Origin: Kribbella monticola
GTDB taxonomy: Bacteria; Actinomycetota; Actinomycetes; Propionibacteriales; Kribbellaceae
Assembly (NCBI RefSeq): GCF_003261635.1
Contig: NZ_QFXK01000005.1
Location: forward strand, 1-64,000
Direction of reading: 5' to 3'
Length of the DNA: 64,000 nucleotides
A program made the position numbers and the translations under genes. Shown here one piece after another: positions 52,721 through 60,653 of the stretch. Below the pieces are notes generated by a model. That model saw only the letters and a program-made list of their open reading frames with translations, searched no databases and was not told where the DNA came from. Positions within the stretch are counted from its first letter, which is position 1. Each line of letters opens with the position of its first letter.

Positions 52721-53992
52721 TCAGCCTGTGGGTGTTCGGGTGAGGGTTGCGCGGGCCAGGTGGTGGCCGAGGGTGCGGCCGGCGTAGTGGTCGAGTCTGG
52801 TGTGGACGCCGGCGTAGATGCGGCTGAGGCCGGCTTCGTCGGCGATGGACTGGAAGGTGGTGAAGTGGCGGGTGACGCCGGGGAGCGCTTCGGAGGTGAC
52901 GGCGAGTCGGTGGCCTCGACCGAACTCTGCGGTCAACAGTGTCGCGCTGGTCTGGGAGATGACGCTGTGGGCGCCGGGATAAGCCGGATCCGGTGGTGTG
53001 GTGGCGAGACTGTTCCAGGCAGGATCCGCGACGGTGGCGGGGTTCGTGTCGCTGTCGGCCAAGCGGATCGCGGTGATCGGTCGCCAGATGCGGTAGTGGT
53101 ACTTGGCGTCGTAGAAGGCGATGACCGCGTCGGCCAAGGCCAGGTTGAGGTGCGCGAAGATGCGGGCCGCGTGGACCAGGTCTTTGCCCTGGGCAAGCAC
53201 TGCGGTCTGGGTGATCTCGTTCCAGTAGTTCCAGATCGGCGCCGCCCAGAAGTGCGCCTGCTCGGTCTGGTCGCTGGTGCGGCTGGTGCTCGTGTCTTGG
53301 CCGAGGCGTTTGACCTCGTTGATCGCGGCGGCGTACCGGCGGCCGCTCAGCGTTGGATACGCCTCCGGCCGGAACCGGTCGACCCGGTCGACGACGAACG
53401 GCGTGACGTGTGACCAGTGGGTGAACGCGGCCGGCAAGAATCCGGGAGGCGTCGGCCGGTATTGGCCAGGTTCGGTGCCTGGCGGCAGTGGCGACGGAGT
53501 GGCCGACGACCCGTCGTTCCTGCGCAGGTCGAGGAGCCGCCGGGCGACTAGGCGGCCGGCCTCGATCCCGATCTCACGAGCATGCCGCTGTTCGACCGTG
53601 GCCAGGTCCGTTCTCAACTGCCAGTCGAGCGACGCCACCTGAGCCGGATACAACGCAACCAGTACGTCGTGGGCCGCCTGCGCCGCGGCGGCAGTCGGCG
53701 CTCCGACGTGCAGGTGCGACCTCCCAGAGCTGGTCACAGCATCGTGGATCGCGGCGTGCAGGATCGCGAAGCTTCGGGTCGGGTGGACGGTGGCCGGCTG
53801 AGCCCCGGGAGTGCGCACGATGCGGAGCAGGGTCTGATTCCACGCGACGACCAGACCGCCGCCGCTGTGGCCGCCAGGGCGCGTCCGGAGGTCGGGGGTG
53901 GCGGCGGCCGTAGTACCGGCTCCTACCGCGGACGCCGCCACGATCGTGCCGCCGGCGAGGAGGAGATCTCGACGCGAGACCGGAGATGTCAC
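52721..53992 (-). CDS. Vanadium-dependent haloperoxidase / PAP2-type, Tat-exported
   Basis: 423 residues. A Tat signal SRRDLLLAGGTIVAAS begins near residue 6. The vanadate/phosphate-binding residues appear in YHYRIWRPITAIR (near 296), the PAYPGAHSVISQT segment with His (near 335), and IYAGVHTRLDHYAGRTLG with His (near 393), the usual VCPO/PAP2 pattern. Such enzymes oxidise halides with hydrogen peroxide or act as phosphatases; which of the two applies is not readable. It is divergent from the ECF sigma gene, and one of the 18-bp elements (54029-54046) points towards it, so it probably belongs to that regulon. Confidence 0.85.
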   Translation of the reverse strand: MTSPVSRRDLLLAGGTIVAASAVGAGTTAAATPDLRTRPGGHSGGGLVVAWNQTLLRIVRTPGAQPATVHPTRSFAILHAAIHDAVTSSGRSHLHVGAPTAAAAQAAHDVLVALYPAQVASLDWQLRTDLATVEQRHAREIGIEAGRLVARRLLDLRRNDGSSATPSPLPPGTEPGQYRPTPPGFLPAAFTHWSHVTPFVVDRVDRFRPEAYPTLSGRRYAAAINEVKRLGQDTSTSRTSDQTEQAHFWAAPIWNYWNEITQTAVLAQGKDLVHAARIFAHLNLALADAVIAFYDAKYHYRIWRPITAIRLADSDTNPATVADPAWNSLATTPPDPAYPGAHSVISQTSATLLTAEFGRGHRLAVTSEALPGVTRHFTTFQSIADEAGLSRIYAGVHTRLDHYAGRTLGHHLARATLTRTPTG

Positions 53993-54028
53993 GATGACTC
54001 CAGGGAGAGATTTCGATGGACATCAACA

Positions 54029-54046
54029 GATAGGCGCAGGAGTTAC
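54029..54046 (-). promoter_or_regulatory. 18-bp element copy 1, facing the haloperoxidase gene
   Basis: Minus strand GTAACTCCTGCGCCTATC, 37 bases before the haloperoxidase start at 53992. It matches copies 2 and 3 at 14 of 18 or more positions. The consensus is GTAACYCCNNCGCCTATY. Confidence 0.6.
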
Positions 54047-54058
54047 AACCCGGCCCGT

Positions 54059-54076
54059 GTAACCCCGTCGCCTATT
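54059..54076 (+). promoter_or_regulatory. 18-bp element copy 2, facing the ECF sigma gene
   Basis: GTAACCCCGTCGCCTATT, 43 bases before the sigma start at 54120. It is inverted relative to copy 1 with only 12 bases between them, so one divergent region serves both genes. Autoregulation by the sigma factor is the likely reading. Confidence 0.6.
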
Positions 54077-54119
54077 ACCTGATGTGGTGTCGATCCTGAC
54101 TTGGAGTGGGCGGTGACGC

Positions 54120-54710
54120 GTGGCGGGACAGCGGTTCTGGGGTCGGCGGAGAGCGGACAATGAGCCCGCTGCGGATGACGGTGTGGCCGCACCGGTTCAC
54201 CTGCACGTGGTGAGCGACGACAGGTACCCGGATTGGGAGGCGGTCTACAACGACAACGTCGACCGGGTGTACCGGTTGATGTACGCCAAGGTCGGCAACC
54301 GGCCCGACGCGGAGGATCTGGCCGCGGAGGTGTTCGTCACCGCGCTGCGGCCGTTGCGGTTGGCCGCGAGCGTCGGCGAAGTACGGGCATATCTCCTCGC
54401 GACCGCGAGGACCGTGCTCGCGGGGTACTGGCGGCGAACGCTCGGCCGGGAGATCACCGTGCTCGAGGAGGACTGGGCGCTGGTCGAGCCGGTCGCGGAC
54501 TCCGGTAGCACCGGTGCCGGCGCTCGCGCCGAGGCGATCCTGGCCGAGTTGCCCGAGCGGTATCGGCGCATTCTGCAGCTACGGTTTCTCAATGCGTGTT
54601 CGCTGAAAGAGGCCGCGGCGGAATTGGGAGTGACGGTGGGCAACGCGAAGGTGCTTCAGCACCGGGCACTTCGTCAGGCCGCGGTAGTGGCAGACAGGAT
54701 GGAGGCGTGA
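54120..54710 (+). CDS. ECF-type sigma factor
   Basis: 196 residues from a GTG at 54120; a stop or unrelated codons precede it. Region 2 is WEAVYNDNVDRVYRLMYAKV, then GNRPDAEDLAAEVFVTALRP (about 40-80). Region 4 is LAELPERYRRILQLRFLNAC, then SLKEAAAELGVTVGNAKVLQ (about 138-180). The 25-residue N-terminal extension is polar. No zinc-finger anti-sigma gene is adjacent; instead a Rieske protein with a cytosolic N-terminus follows (its ATG is 2 bases after the stop). The element at 54059 suggests autoregulation. Confidence 0.9.
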   Translation: MAGQRFWGRRRADNEPAADDGVAAPVHLHVVSDDRYPDWEAVYNDNVDRVYRLMYAKVGNRPDAEDLAAEVFVTALRPLRLAASVGEVRAYLLATARTVLAGYWRRTLGREITVLEEDWALVEPVADSGSTGAGARAEAILAELPERYRRILQLRFLNACSLKEAAAELGVTVGNAKVLQHRALRQAAVVADRMEA

Positions 54711-54712
54711 CC

Positions 54713-55393
54713 ATGCGTGGAGTGCGCCGCTTCGTCAAAGACCTGCTGCGACAGCGCCGGACCAAGCCCTTCACTGTCGACCGGGCGGACGAATCGCAAC
54801 TGCGGGCCGCGATCGCACTGAAGGCAGGCGGCTCAGACACGGGGCCGAGCCCGGAGTTTGTCGAGTCGCTTCGCGAGCGGCTGCGGACGGAACTGGACGA
54901 AACCCCGCCGGTTGAGCTGCCCCGCGGTAACAGCCGGCGCCGGTTCGTGACGTCGGTGGCGGCCGCTTCGGCTGCTTCGATCGGGCTCGGCGCCGCCATC
55001 GAACGGGGACTGAGCGGCGCTGTCACTGCCGAGCCGTCGCCGGCCGAGCAGACCCTCACGCCCGACAACGGCGAATGGCGCGCGGTGGTCGCCGCCAAGG
55101 ACCTCCCCGATGGCAGCGTCCGTCCGTTCGACACCGGCACGATGGTCGGCTTCGTCCGTCGCACAAGCAAAGGCCTGTACGCCGTGTCGGGCGTCTGCAC
55201 CCATCTCGGTTGCAAGCTGGCATTGGACGCACCCGCGCGGCAACTGAACTGTCCGTGTCACAACGCCGCCTTCGCCGTCGACGGTTCGGTCCTGCACCAC
55301 CGGCTCCCGATCGCGTTGGCCCCGTTGCCCAGCCTGATGGTCCGTGAGTCCGAGGGAGTGATCCAGGTCTTCGTGCCGCCGCAGCCGGCGTAA
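54713..55393 (+). CDS. Rieske 2Fe-2S protein with cytosolic N-terminal segment
   Basis: 226 residues from the ATG at 54713, placed by GGAGG 7 bases upstream (54701-54705); an overlapping GTG at 54707 is too close. Residues 1-70 are polar and helical (RRFVKDLLRQRRTKPFTVDR). A Tat-like anchor NSRRRFVTSVAAASAASIGL lies near 75-95. The Rieske domain ends with CTHLGCKLALDA and CPCHNAAFAVDG, the CxHx...CxxH ligand set (near 160-185). Sigma plus Rieske pairs of this layout occur in Streptomyces, as I recall. The N-terminus could tether the sigma factor like an anti-sigma domain, with the cluster sensing redox state outside the membrane; this is inference. Confidence 0.87.
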   Translation: MRGVRRFVKDLLRQRRTKPFTVDRADESQLRAAIALKAGGSDTGPSPEFVESLRERLRTELDETPPVELPRGNSRRRFVTSVAAASAASIGLGAAIERGLSGAVTAEPSPAEQTLTPDNGEWRAVVAAKDLPDGSVRPFDTGTMVGFVRRTSKGLYAVSGVCTHLGCKLALDAPARQLNCPCHNAAFAVDGSVLHHRLPIALAPLPSLMVRESEGVIQVFVPPQPA

Positions 55394-55407
55394 CCCCAAC
55401 GCCTATT
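55390..55407 (+). promoter_or_regulatory. 18-bp element copy 3, facing the cupredoxin gene
   Basis: GTAACCCCAACGCCTATT overlaps the Rieske stop. The cupredoxin ATG follows 7 bases after the TATT end, so if the element's CCTATT acts as a -10 the cupredoxin message would be leaderless. This fits the lack of a good ribosome site there. Confidence 0.55.
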
Positions 55408-55414
55408 GACAGGC

Positions 55415-55873
55415 ATGAGAAACAGCCGTGGAACACGACGCTTCATCACCGCGCTCGCCGCGGCCGTCAGCCTGACGGCCGTAGCCGCGTGCGGTGACAC
55501 GAAGCCCCAGTCCCAGCCCATTCCCTCGACGCCGGCCGCGAACACCTCATTGGCCACCTCACCGATGCCGGGGATGTCGATGTCGCCGACCGATGCGCCC
55601 ACCGGTCCGGCCGTCGCGACCCAGTCGGTGAAGATCAAGGAGTTCGCCTTCGGTCCGGCAAGTATCACCGTGAAGGTCGGCGCGACCGTGACCTGGACCA
55701 ACGCTGATCAGGATCCGCACACGGTCACCAGCCAGGCCAAGGACGGACCGTTGAAATCGGCAACATTGAACAACGGCGACACCTACCAGTACACCTTCAC
55801 CAAGGCCGGCACCTACGACTACCTGTGCACGATCCACCCGTTCATGACCGGCACCGTGGTGGTGACAGCGTGA
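55415..55873 (+). CDS. Plastocyanin-like cupredoxin lipoprotein
   Basis: 152 residues from ATG 55415. The signal ends in a lipobox, SLTAVAACGDT (Cys near residue 26), followed by a Pro/Met-rich linker with PMPGMSMSP. The cupredoxin domain reads VKIKEFAFGPASITVKVGAT, then VTWTNADQDPHTVTS (His ligand) and YDYLCTIHPFMTGTV with the Cys-His-Met copper-ligand set. It is an anchored type-1 copper electron carrier or copper-binding protein. It follows the Rieske gene and overlaps the next gene (GTGA). Electron exchange with the Rieske protein is plausible. Confidence 0.9.
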   Translation: MRNSRGTRRFITALAAAVSLTAVAACGDTKPQSQPIPSTPAANTSLATSPMPGMSMSPTDAPTGPAVATQSVKIKEFAFGPASITVKVGATVTWTNADQDPHTVTSQAKDGPLKSATLNNGDTYQYTFTKAGTYDYLCTIHPFMTGTVVVTA

Positions 55874-56838
55874 ACGCCGACGGCCAGGATTCACCACCTG
55901 TCGAGGAGGACCTCAGCCCCGAAGGGATGACGCGACGCCAACTGCTGCGGCATACCGCATGGTTCGGGGCCGCTGTGGTCCTCACCGTCACCGGCGGCGA
56001 GGTGATCAGCCAGATCGCCCGGCCGGACGACGTACCTCCGGCGCAAGCCGCTCCTGCATCGCTGCGGTTCATCCAGATCAGTGACAGCCATCTCGGCTTC
56101 AAAGGCCCCGCCAACACCGGCGTGGAGGACTCCTTCGCCGAGGCCATCCAGCAGATCAACGCCTTGCCGTACCGCGCTGACTTCGTCATGCACACCGGCG
56201 ATCTCACCCACCTGTCCACCGCCGGTCAGTTCGACCAGGTCAAGCAGATGATGAGCGAACTGAAGACCGGCCACGTGTTCACCGTTCCTGGCGAACACGA
56301 CTCCATCGATGATTCGGGGCAGAAGTACCGCAAGGCGTTCGGCGCCGGGACGGTCGGCGACGGTTGGTACAGCTTCGACCTCCACGGCGTGCACTTCTTG
56401 TCTCTGGTCAACACGCTGAGCCTGGAGAAGCTGGGCCATCTCGGCACCGAACAGCTCGAGTTCATCGAGAAGGACGTGGCGAAGCTGTCCTCGGATACGC
56501 CGATCGTGGTGTTCAGCCACATCCCACTGTTCGCTCTGTATCCGCAGTGGGGCTGGGGCACGGACGACGCGACCCAGGCCCTCAGCTATCTCAAACGGTT
56601 CTCGTCGGTCACCTGCCTCAATGGCCATATCCACCAGCTCTTCACCAAGACCGAAGGCAACGTCACCTTCCACAGCGCGACCACCACCGCCTATCCGCTG
56701 CCACGTCCCGGCGAACGTCCCGCCCCGACCCCGGTCACGCTGCCGGCTGGAAAGCTCAAGGACGCCCTCGGGATCCGCGAAGTCAGCTACCTCGAAGGCA
56801 CCCGGAACCTCGCGGTCAAGGACGTGAAGCTCGCATGA
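55870..56838 (+). CDS. Tat-exported metallophosphoesterase
   Basis: 322 residues from the GTG at 55870 that overlaps the cupredoxin stop. A Tat signal GMTRRQLLRHTAWFGAAVVL begins near residue 21. The calcineurin-like metal motifs are QISDSHLGF (near 75), HTGDLTHLST (near 107), VPGEHDSIDD (near 130), FSHIPLFA and NGHIHQLF (near 252), a complete dinuclear site. It acts outside the membrane on an unknown phosphoester. It is coupled to the genes on both sides. Confidence 0.9.
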   Translation: MNADGQDSPPVEEDLSPEGMTRRQLLRHTAWFGAAVVLTVTGGEVISQIARPDDVPPAQAAPASLRFIQISDSHLGFKGPANTGVEDSFAEAIQQINALPYRADFVMHTGDLTHLSTAGQFDQVKQMMSELKTGHVFTVPGEHDSIDDSGQKYRKAFGAGTVGDGWYSFDLHGVHFLSLVNTLSLEKLGHLGTEQLEFIEKDVAKLSSDTPIVVFSHIPLFALYPQWGWGTDDATQALSYLKRFSSVTCLNGHIHQLFTKTEGNVTFHSATTTAYPLPRPGERPAPTPVTLPAGKLKDALGIREVSYLEGTRNLAVKDVKLA

Positions 56839-57242
56839 AACTGGCCCTCGCGACCCGTCTGGCGGTAGCCCTCTGCTTGGCGACCAGCGGCTACATCCAC
56901 GCCCAGCTCTACGTCCGCGGCTACCACGCGATCCCCTACATCGGAACGTCATTCCGGTGGGACGCTGCCGCATCGTTCGCTGTCGCCGCACTCTTCCTTG
57001 TCGGCAGGCCCGTACTGCTACGCCTCGCCGCAGCCGGCCTGTGCCTGAGCGGGCTGGCTGGTTTCACCGTCTCCCGCACCATCGGTCTCTTCGGCTTCAC
57101 CGAACGCGGCTGGCAGCCCGCTCCACAGGCCGTCCTGAGCGTCCTCGCCTGGGTCGTCGCGCTGGCCCTCCTCCTCACCTCTTTCCTCACCGAGCAAAGA
57201 CAGTCTGAGTCGACGCCGTCCCGCGAGCCGGTCAGGGCCTGA
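56835..57242 (+). CDS. Small four-helix membrane protein
   Basis: 135 residues, ATG overlapping the phosphoesterase stop (ATGA). Membrane helices: LATRLAVALCLATSGYIHAQ, then AASFAVAALFLVGRPVLL, LAAAGLCLSGLAGFTVS and AVLSVLAWVVALALLLTSFL. Two tyrosine-rich bends (HAQLYVRGYHAIPYIG) follow helix 1. I do not recognise the family beyond DoxX-like size. It is the last gene of the sigma-Rieske-cupredoxin-phosphoesterase run. Its 3' end overlaps the end of a minus-strand remnant. Confidence 0.75.
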   Translation: MKLALATRLAVALCLATSGYIHAQLYVRGYHAIPYIGTSFRWDAAASFAVAALFLVGRPVLLRLAAAGLCLSGLAGFTVSRTIGLFGFTERGWQPAPQAVLSVLAWVVALALLLTSFLTEQRQSESTPSREPVRA

Positions 57243-57360
57243 GGACGATCGTCTGGTGGACGACGGGGTGCAGTTCGCCGCGGGCCGCGGCCGCGAAGAG
57301 CTCGGCGAGTACGGCGGCCCGCGGTGCTGCGGCGCCGAAAGGTCCACCTTCACGGTGAAC
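57232..57360 (-). pseudogene. Remnant of a quinone oxidoreductase C-terminus
   Basis: On the minus strand the codons from about 57360 to the stop at 57232 are strongly G/C-ending. They read GPFGAAAPRAAVLAELFAAA, then ARGELHPVVHQTIVLRP, the typical C-terminal end of quinone oxidoreductases. No start or upstream part remains: the frame fades into noise before the dnaJ-like gene. It is probably a leftover of a deleted gene. Confidence 0.45.
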
Positions 57361-57429
57361 GACGTCCGCAGTATAAAGAAAGTGTGTGTTGACACCACCG
57401 AGAATGCTCTGTCCCGAGGAGGCGCAGTC

Positions 57430-57786
57430 GTGACCACGCGACCGATCCCCGACCTGTACGCGGTCCTCGGCGTGCCCGCCACGGCCTCGGACGACGAGCT
57501 CGATCAAGCTTTTCGTCGTCTCGTCCGCCGGCTCCATCCCGACACGCGCGCACCTTCAGAGCCGGACGCAGCCGCCGACCAGCGCCTGCAGGAAATCCTG
57601 GCCGCGTACGACTGCCTGCGAGACCCGATCCGCCGAGCCGCCTACACCCGCACCCGGCCGGTGACCACACCTCGACCTCACGTCCGGGTGACGCCCCAGC
57701 CCCCGACCCGGAGCGAGCCCGCCCTCCGAGTCGGCCCGGTTCGCTGGCAGCCGCTCCGAACCCGGCCGCAGAACCACGAAGGCTAG
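57430..57786 (+). CDS. Short J-domain protein (DnaJ-like)
   Basis: 118 residues from the GTG at 57430 with GAGGAGG 8 bases upstream. Residues about 8-70 are a J domain: DLYAVLGVPATASDDELDQA, then the HPD signature in LVRRLHPDTRAPSEP near 38, and a third helix LQEILAAYDCLRDPIRRAAY. The remaining tail is Pro/Arg-rich and disordered. It lacks the G/F and zinc regions of full DnaJ, so it is a small co-chaperone that would stimulate an Hsp70. The 187-bp gap upstream contains the oxidoreductase remnant and an AT-rich TATAAAGAAAG near 57372. Confidence 0.88.
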   Translation: MTTRPIPDLYAVLGVPATASDDELDQAFRRLVRRLHPDTRAPSEPDAAADQRLQEILAAYDCLRDPIRRAAYTRTRPVTTPRPHVRVTPQPPTRSEPALRVGPVRWQPLRTRPQNHEG

Positions 57787-57832
57787 GAGTGCACCGACCA
57801 GAACGTGCACGAGGGACGAGACTGACTGTTAC

Positions 57833-58018
57833 TCAGTCGCGCAGTAGCTGGTCGTCCGGGTTCTCCTCGTCCGGTGTCTCGTCGTCGTCGGGCTCGCCGC
57901 TCTCGGCCAGCGGCTCGTCGTCGGGGTCGAAGGGCTCGTTCGCCGAGTCGGGAGCCGGGTTGTTGTCCGGGTCCTCCGGTCCATCGAACGGCATCGGGGT
58001 GAACTGGCTGCTACTCAT
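57833..58018 (-). CDS. Small acidic protein of unknown function
   Basis: 61 residues, start ATG 58018 with AGGAG 8 bases upstream. About a third of residues are Asp or Glu, with many Pro (MPFDGPEDPDNNPAPDSANE, then DDDETPDEENPDDQLLRD). It is probably disordered. The good ribosome site and convergent placement support it as a real gene. No function can be read. Confidence 0.6.
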   Translation of the reverse strand: MSSSQFTPMPFDGPEDPDNNPAPDSANEPFDPDDEPLAESGEPDDDETPDEENPDDQLLRD

Positions 58019-58108
58019 CAGCGGACTCCTTGTTGAGTGCGGTTACCTCCCCGCAGTACCCGGTCCAGCCCCTGGCCACGCGGGCGGCACCCGGTGAGTG
58101 CTGTGGAT

Positions 58109-59632
58109 TCACCTGGGGTGCGCATCGGTTGCGAGGCTCAGCGCCGTCCAGGAGGTTGCAGGCAGGGTCACAGTGACCTTGCCGCCGTCGAGCCGGACTG
58201 TGTCGTTCTTGGTCGGCGTCACGCGGTCCGGGTGCTGCGCGGTGTTGACGGCATCACGGTCGTCGTCATGAATTCCAAGGGCTTCCAGTACTTCGGTCAC
58301 CGGTGTGCGGCTGGTGTCGATGGTGATGTCGACCGGGCCGTCGATCGAACGGTTGACCAGGAAGACGGCCAGCTTGCCCGACTCCTCGTCGTACGTCGCG
58401 ACCGCGTCGACGCTGGGGACGTCGCCGTACTTCGCGGTGCTGATCGACGGGGACTCCAGTTCGACCCGCAGCACCTGGCCCGCCGCCAGCCCGGACGTGA
58501 TCGCGAACGGGTGGAACGTCGTCTGCCGCCAGGCGGTACCGTCGGGCTCGGTCATGATCGGCGCGATCACGTTGGCCAGCTGCGCGATACAGGCCACCCC
58601 GACCCGGTCGCTGTGCCGCAGCAGCGAGATCAAAAGGTTGCCCACGACAACGGCATCGGTGACGTTGTACTCGTCCTCGATCCGCCGCGGCGCCACCTCC
58701 CAGGCATCGCCGGGACCATCCGTGCGCCGCGAGCGCTCGCCGTACCAGACGTTCCACTCGTCGAAGGAGATGGTGATTCTCTTGTCGGTCTTGAGTTCGG
58801 CCGCGACATGGTCCGCGGTCGCCACCACGGCGTCGATGAAGCGGTCCATGTCCACCGCCGAGGCGAGGAACGAGACGGTGTCGCCTTCCTCGTCGTTGTA
58901 GTAGGCGTGGGCCGAGATGTGGTCGACGAACTCGTAGCACTCCCGCAGGACGTCGCGCTCCCAGCTGCCGAAGGTCGGCATCGCGCGGGAGGACGAGCCG
59001 CAGGCGACCAGCTCGAGGTCGTTCTCGACCATCCGCATCGCGCGCGCCGTCTCGGCCGCGAGCCGTCCGTACTCCGCCGCGGTCTTGTGGCCGATCTGCC
59101 AGGGTCCGTCCATCTCGTTACCCAGGCACCACAGTTTGATCCCGTACGGCGATTGCGCGCCGTGCTGGACTCGGAGGTCGGAGAGCGCCGTGCCGCCGGG
59201 GTGGTTCGCGTACTCCTGCAGGTCGAGCGCCTCCTGGACGCCGCGGGTGCCGAGGTTGAGAGCCATCATCGGCTCCACGCCGGCCTTGCTGCACCACCGG
59301 TCGAACTCGGCCAGGCCGAACTGGTTGGTCTCCACACTGTGCCAGGCCAGGTCGAGCCGGCGCGGGCGCGCTTCTCGCGGTCCGACGCCGTCCTCCCAGC
59401 GGTAGCCGGAAACGAAGTTGCCACCGGGATAGCGCACCAGCGAGACACCGAGTTCCCGGGTGAGTTCGAGGACGTCCTTGCGGAAGCCGTCCTCGTCGGC
59501 GGTGGCATGGCCGGGTTCGTAGATGCCGGTGTAGACGCAGCGGCCCATGTGCTCGACGAACGAGCCGAAGATCCGCCGGTTCACCGGCGCGACGCGGAAG
59601 GCGGGGTCGAGGACGAGAGAGGCAGAGGTCAC
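58109..59632 (-). CDS. Alpha-L-arabinofuranosidase, GH51
   Basis: 507 residues from a GTG at 59632 with AGGAG 7 bases upstream; the longer frame upstream lies over the GH43 gene. Landmarks: VNRRIFGSFVEHMGRCVYTG near 15, RYPGGNFVSGYRWEDGVGP near 67, acid/base Glu in LWCLGNEMDGPWQIG near 172, nucleophile Glu in ISFDEWNVWYGE near 292, and a C-terminal beta domain. It releases L-arabinose from arabinan or arabinoxylan oligomers. No signal peptide, so it acts in the cytoplasm after import. It is the last gene of the arabinan operon, 34 bp after GH43. Confidence 0.95.
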   Translation of the reverse strand: MTSASLVLDPAFRVAPVNRRIFGSFVEHMGRCVYTGIYEPGHATADEDGFRKDVLELTRELGVSLVRYPGGNFVSGYRWEDGVGPREARPRRLDLAWHSVETNQFGLAEFDRWCSKAGVEPMMALNLGTRGVQEALDLQEYANHPGGTALSDLRVQHGAQSPYGIKLWCLGNEMDGPWQIGHKTAAEYGRLAAETARAMRMVENDLELVACGSSSRAMPTFGSWERDVLRECYEFVDHISAHAYYNDEEGDTVSFLASAVDMDRFIDAVVATADHVAAELKTDKRITISFDEWNVWYGERSRRTDGPGDAWEVAPRRIEDEYNVTDAVVVGNLLISLLRHSDRVGVACIAQLANVIAPIMTEPDGTAWRQTTFHPFAITSGLAAGQVLRVELESPSISTAKYGDVPSVDAVATYDEESGKLAVFLVNRSIDGPVDITIDTSRTPVTEVLEALGIHDDDRDAVNTAQHPDRVTPTKNDTVRLDGGKVTVTLPATSWTALSLATDAHPR

Positions 59633-59666
59633 GGAGTGGCTCCTGTCGTGGTCGGGGCCGGTCGGC

Positions 59667-60653
59667 TCAGCGGATGCTGGGCCAGCCGTCGGATCCCCAG
59701 CTGAGTTGACGGATGTCGAAACGGACGGCGCCATTGGCATCCGCGTCGTAGTAGTGGTGGGCGAGCCAGTTGCCCGACACCGATTGACCGCCGGGCCCGA
59801 TCTTGCGGCCGGCACTGCTGAGGATGACGGTGCCGCCCCCTTCGAGCATCGGCTTGCCTGCCTGGTCGGAGTACGGGCCGGTGACGGACCGGGAGCGGCC
59901 GACGGCGATCTTGTAGGTGCTCTCGGTTCCGCGGCAGCAGAAGTCGAACGAGACGAACAGGTAGTACCAGCCACCGCGCGACACGACGTACGGCGCTTCG
60001 ATCGCGTTCGGCGGGACCCTTCGATCGGCCAGCCGCAACGGCGTGCCCTGGTTCGGCGCGGCCAGACCGGAAGGCCATTGCAGCCGGATCATCCGGATGC
60101 CGCTCCAGAACGATCCGAAGGCAAGCCAAGGAGTCCCCTGACCGTCGGTGATCACGCCCGGGTCGATCGCGTTGTAGTCGTCGGTGGTCGCCGATCGTTG
60201 CACAAGGCCCCTGTCCACCCAGCGGTACGCCGGATTGCCCGGGTCCAGCGTGGTGTTCGTGGCCAGCGCGATCACCGAGCGGTTCGAACCGAAGGTGGAG
60301 GCGGCGTAGTACAGGTAGAAGGTGTTGCCGTGCTTCACCACCTCCGGTGCCCAAAGGTTCGAGACGCCGGGCACCTCGGAGCTCAGCCAGGAAGGAATCC
60401 GGTCGAACACCGTGCCTGCGAAGGACCATTGCCGGCCGTCGCCGGACTTGCGGAGCTCGATCGTGCCACCCGCGATGCGCTCGTCACCGGTCGAGAAGAC
60501 GTACCACTGGCCGCCGTCGCGAATCAGCGCGGGATCGTGAGCGGTGAGGTCGCCGGTCAGTTCGCCGCCGCCCGGGCCGGCGTTCGCGCTGGGCGCTGCG
60601 GTGAGCACACCGAGCAGGAGCAGACAACCGAGGAGAGCTTGGAAGCGCCTCAT
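59667..60653 (-). CDS. Secreted arabinan endo-1,5-alpha-L-arabinosidase, GH43
   Basis: 328 residues with signal peptide MRRFQALLGCLLLLGVLTAA (cleavage near ANA, residue 25). The GH43 catalytic set is visible: general base Asp in LTAHDPALI near 40, pKa-modulating Asp in DYNAIDPGVI near 164, and acid Glu in NAIEAPYVVSR near 218. SNLWAPEVV and DFCCRGTEST are typical of bacterial arabinanases. It cuts arabinan outside the cell, feeding the transporter. The start overlaps the permease stop (ATGA). Confidence 0.93.
   Translation of the reverse strand: MRRFQALLGCLLLLGVLTAAPSANAGPGGGELTGDLTAHDPALIRDGGQWYVFSTGDERIAGGTIELRKSGDGRQWSFAGTVFDRIPSWLSSEVPGVSNLWAPEVVKHGNTFYLYYAASTFGSNRSVIALATNTTLDPGNPAYRWVDRGLVQRSATTDDYNAIDPGVITDGQGTPWLAFGSFWSGIRMIRLQWPSGLAAPNQGTPLRLADRRVPPNAIEAPYVVSRGGWYYLFVSFDFCCRGTESTYKIAVGRSRSVTGPYSDQAGKPMLEGGGTVILSSAGRKIGPGGQSVSGNWLAHHYYDADANGAVRFDIRQLSWGSDGWPSIR

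Noticed and set aside
54059..54086. Reading GTAACC / GATGT as a standard -35/-10 pair
   Set aside because: Copies 1 and 2 keep GATGT at the right distance but copy 3 does not, so only the 18-bp element itself is claimed.
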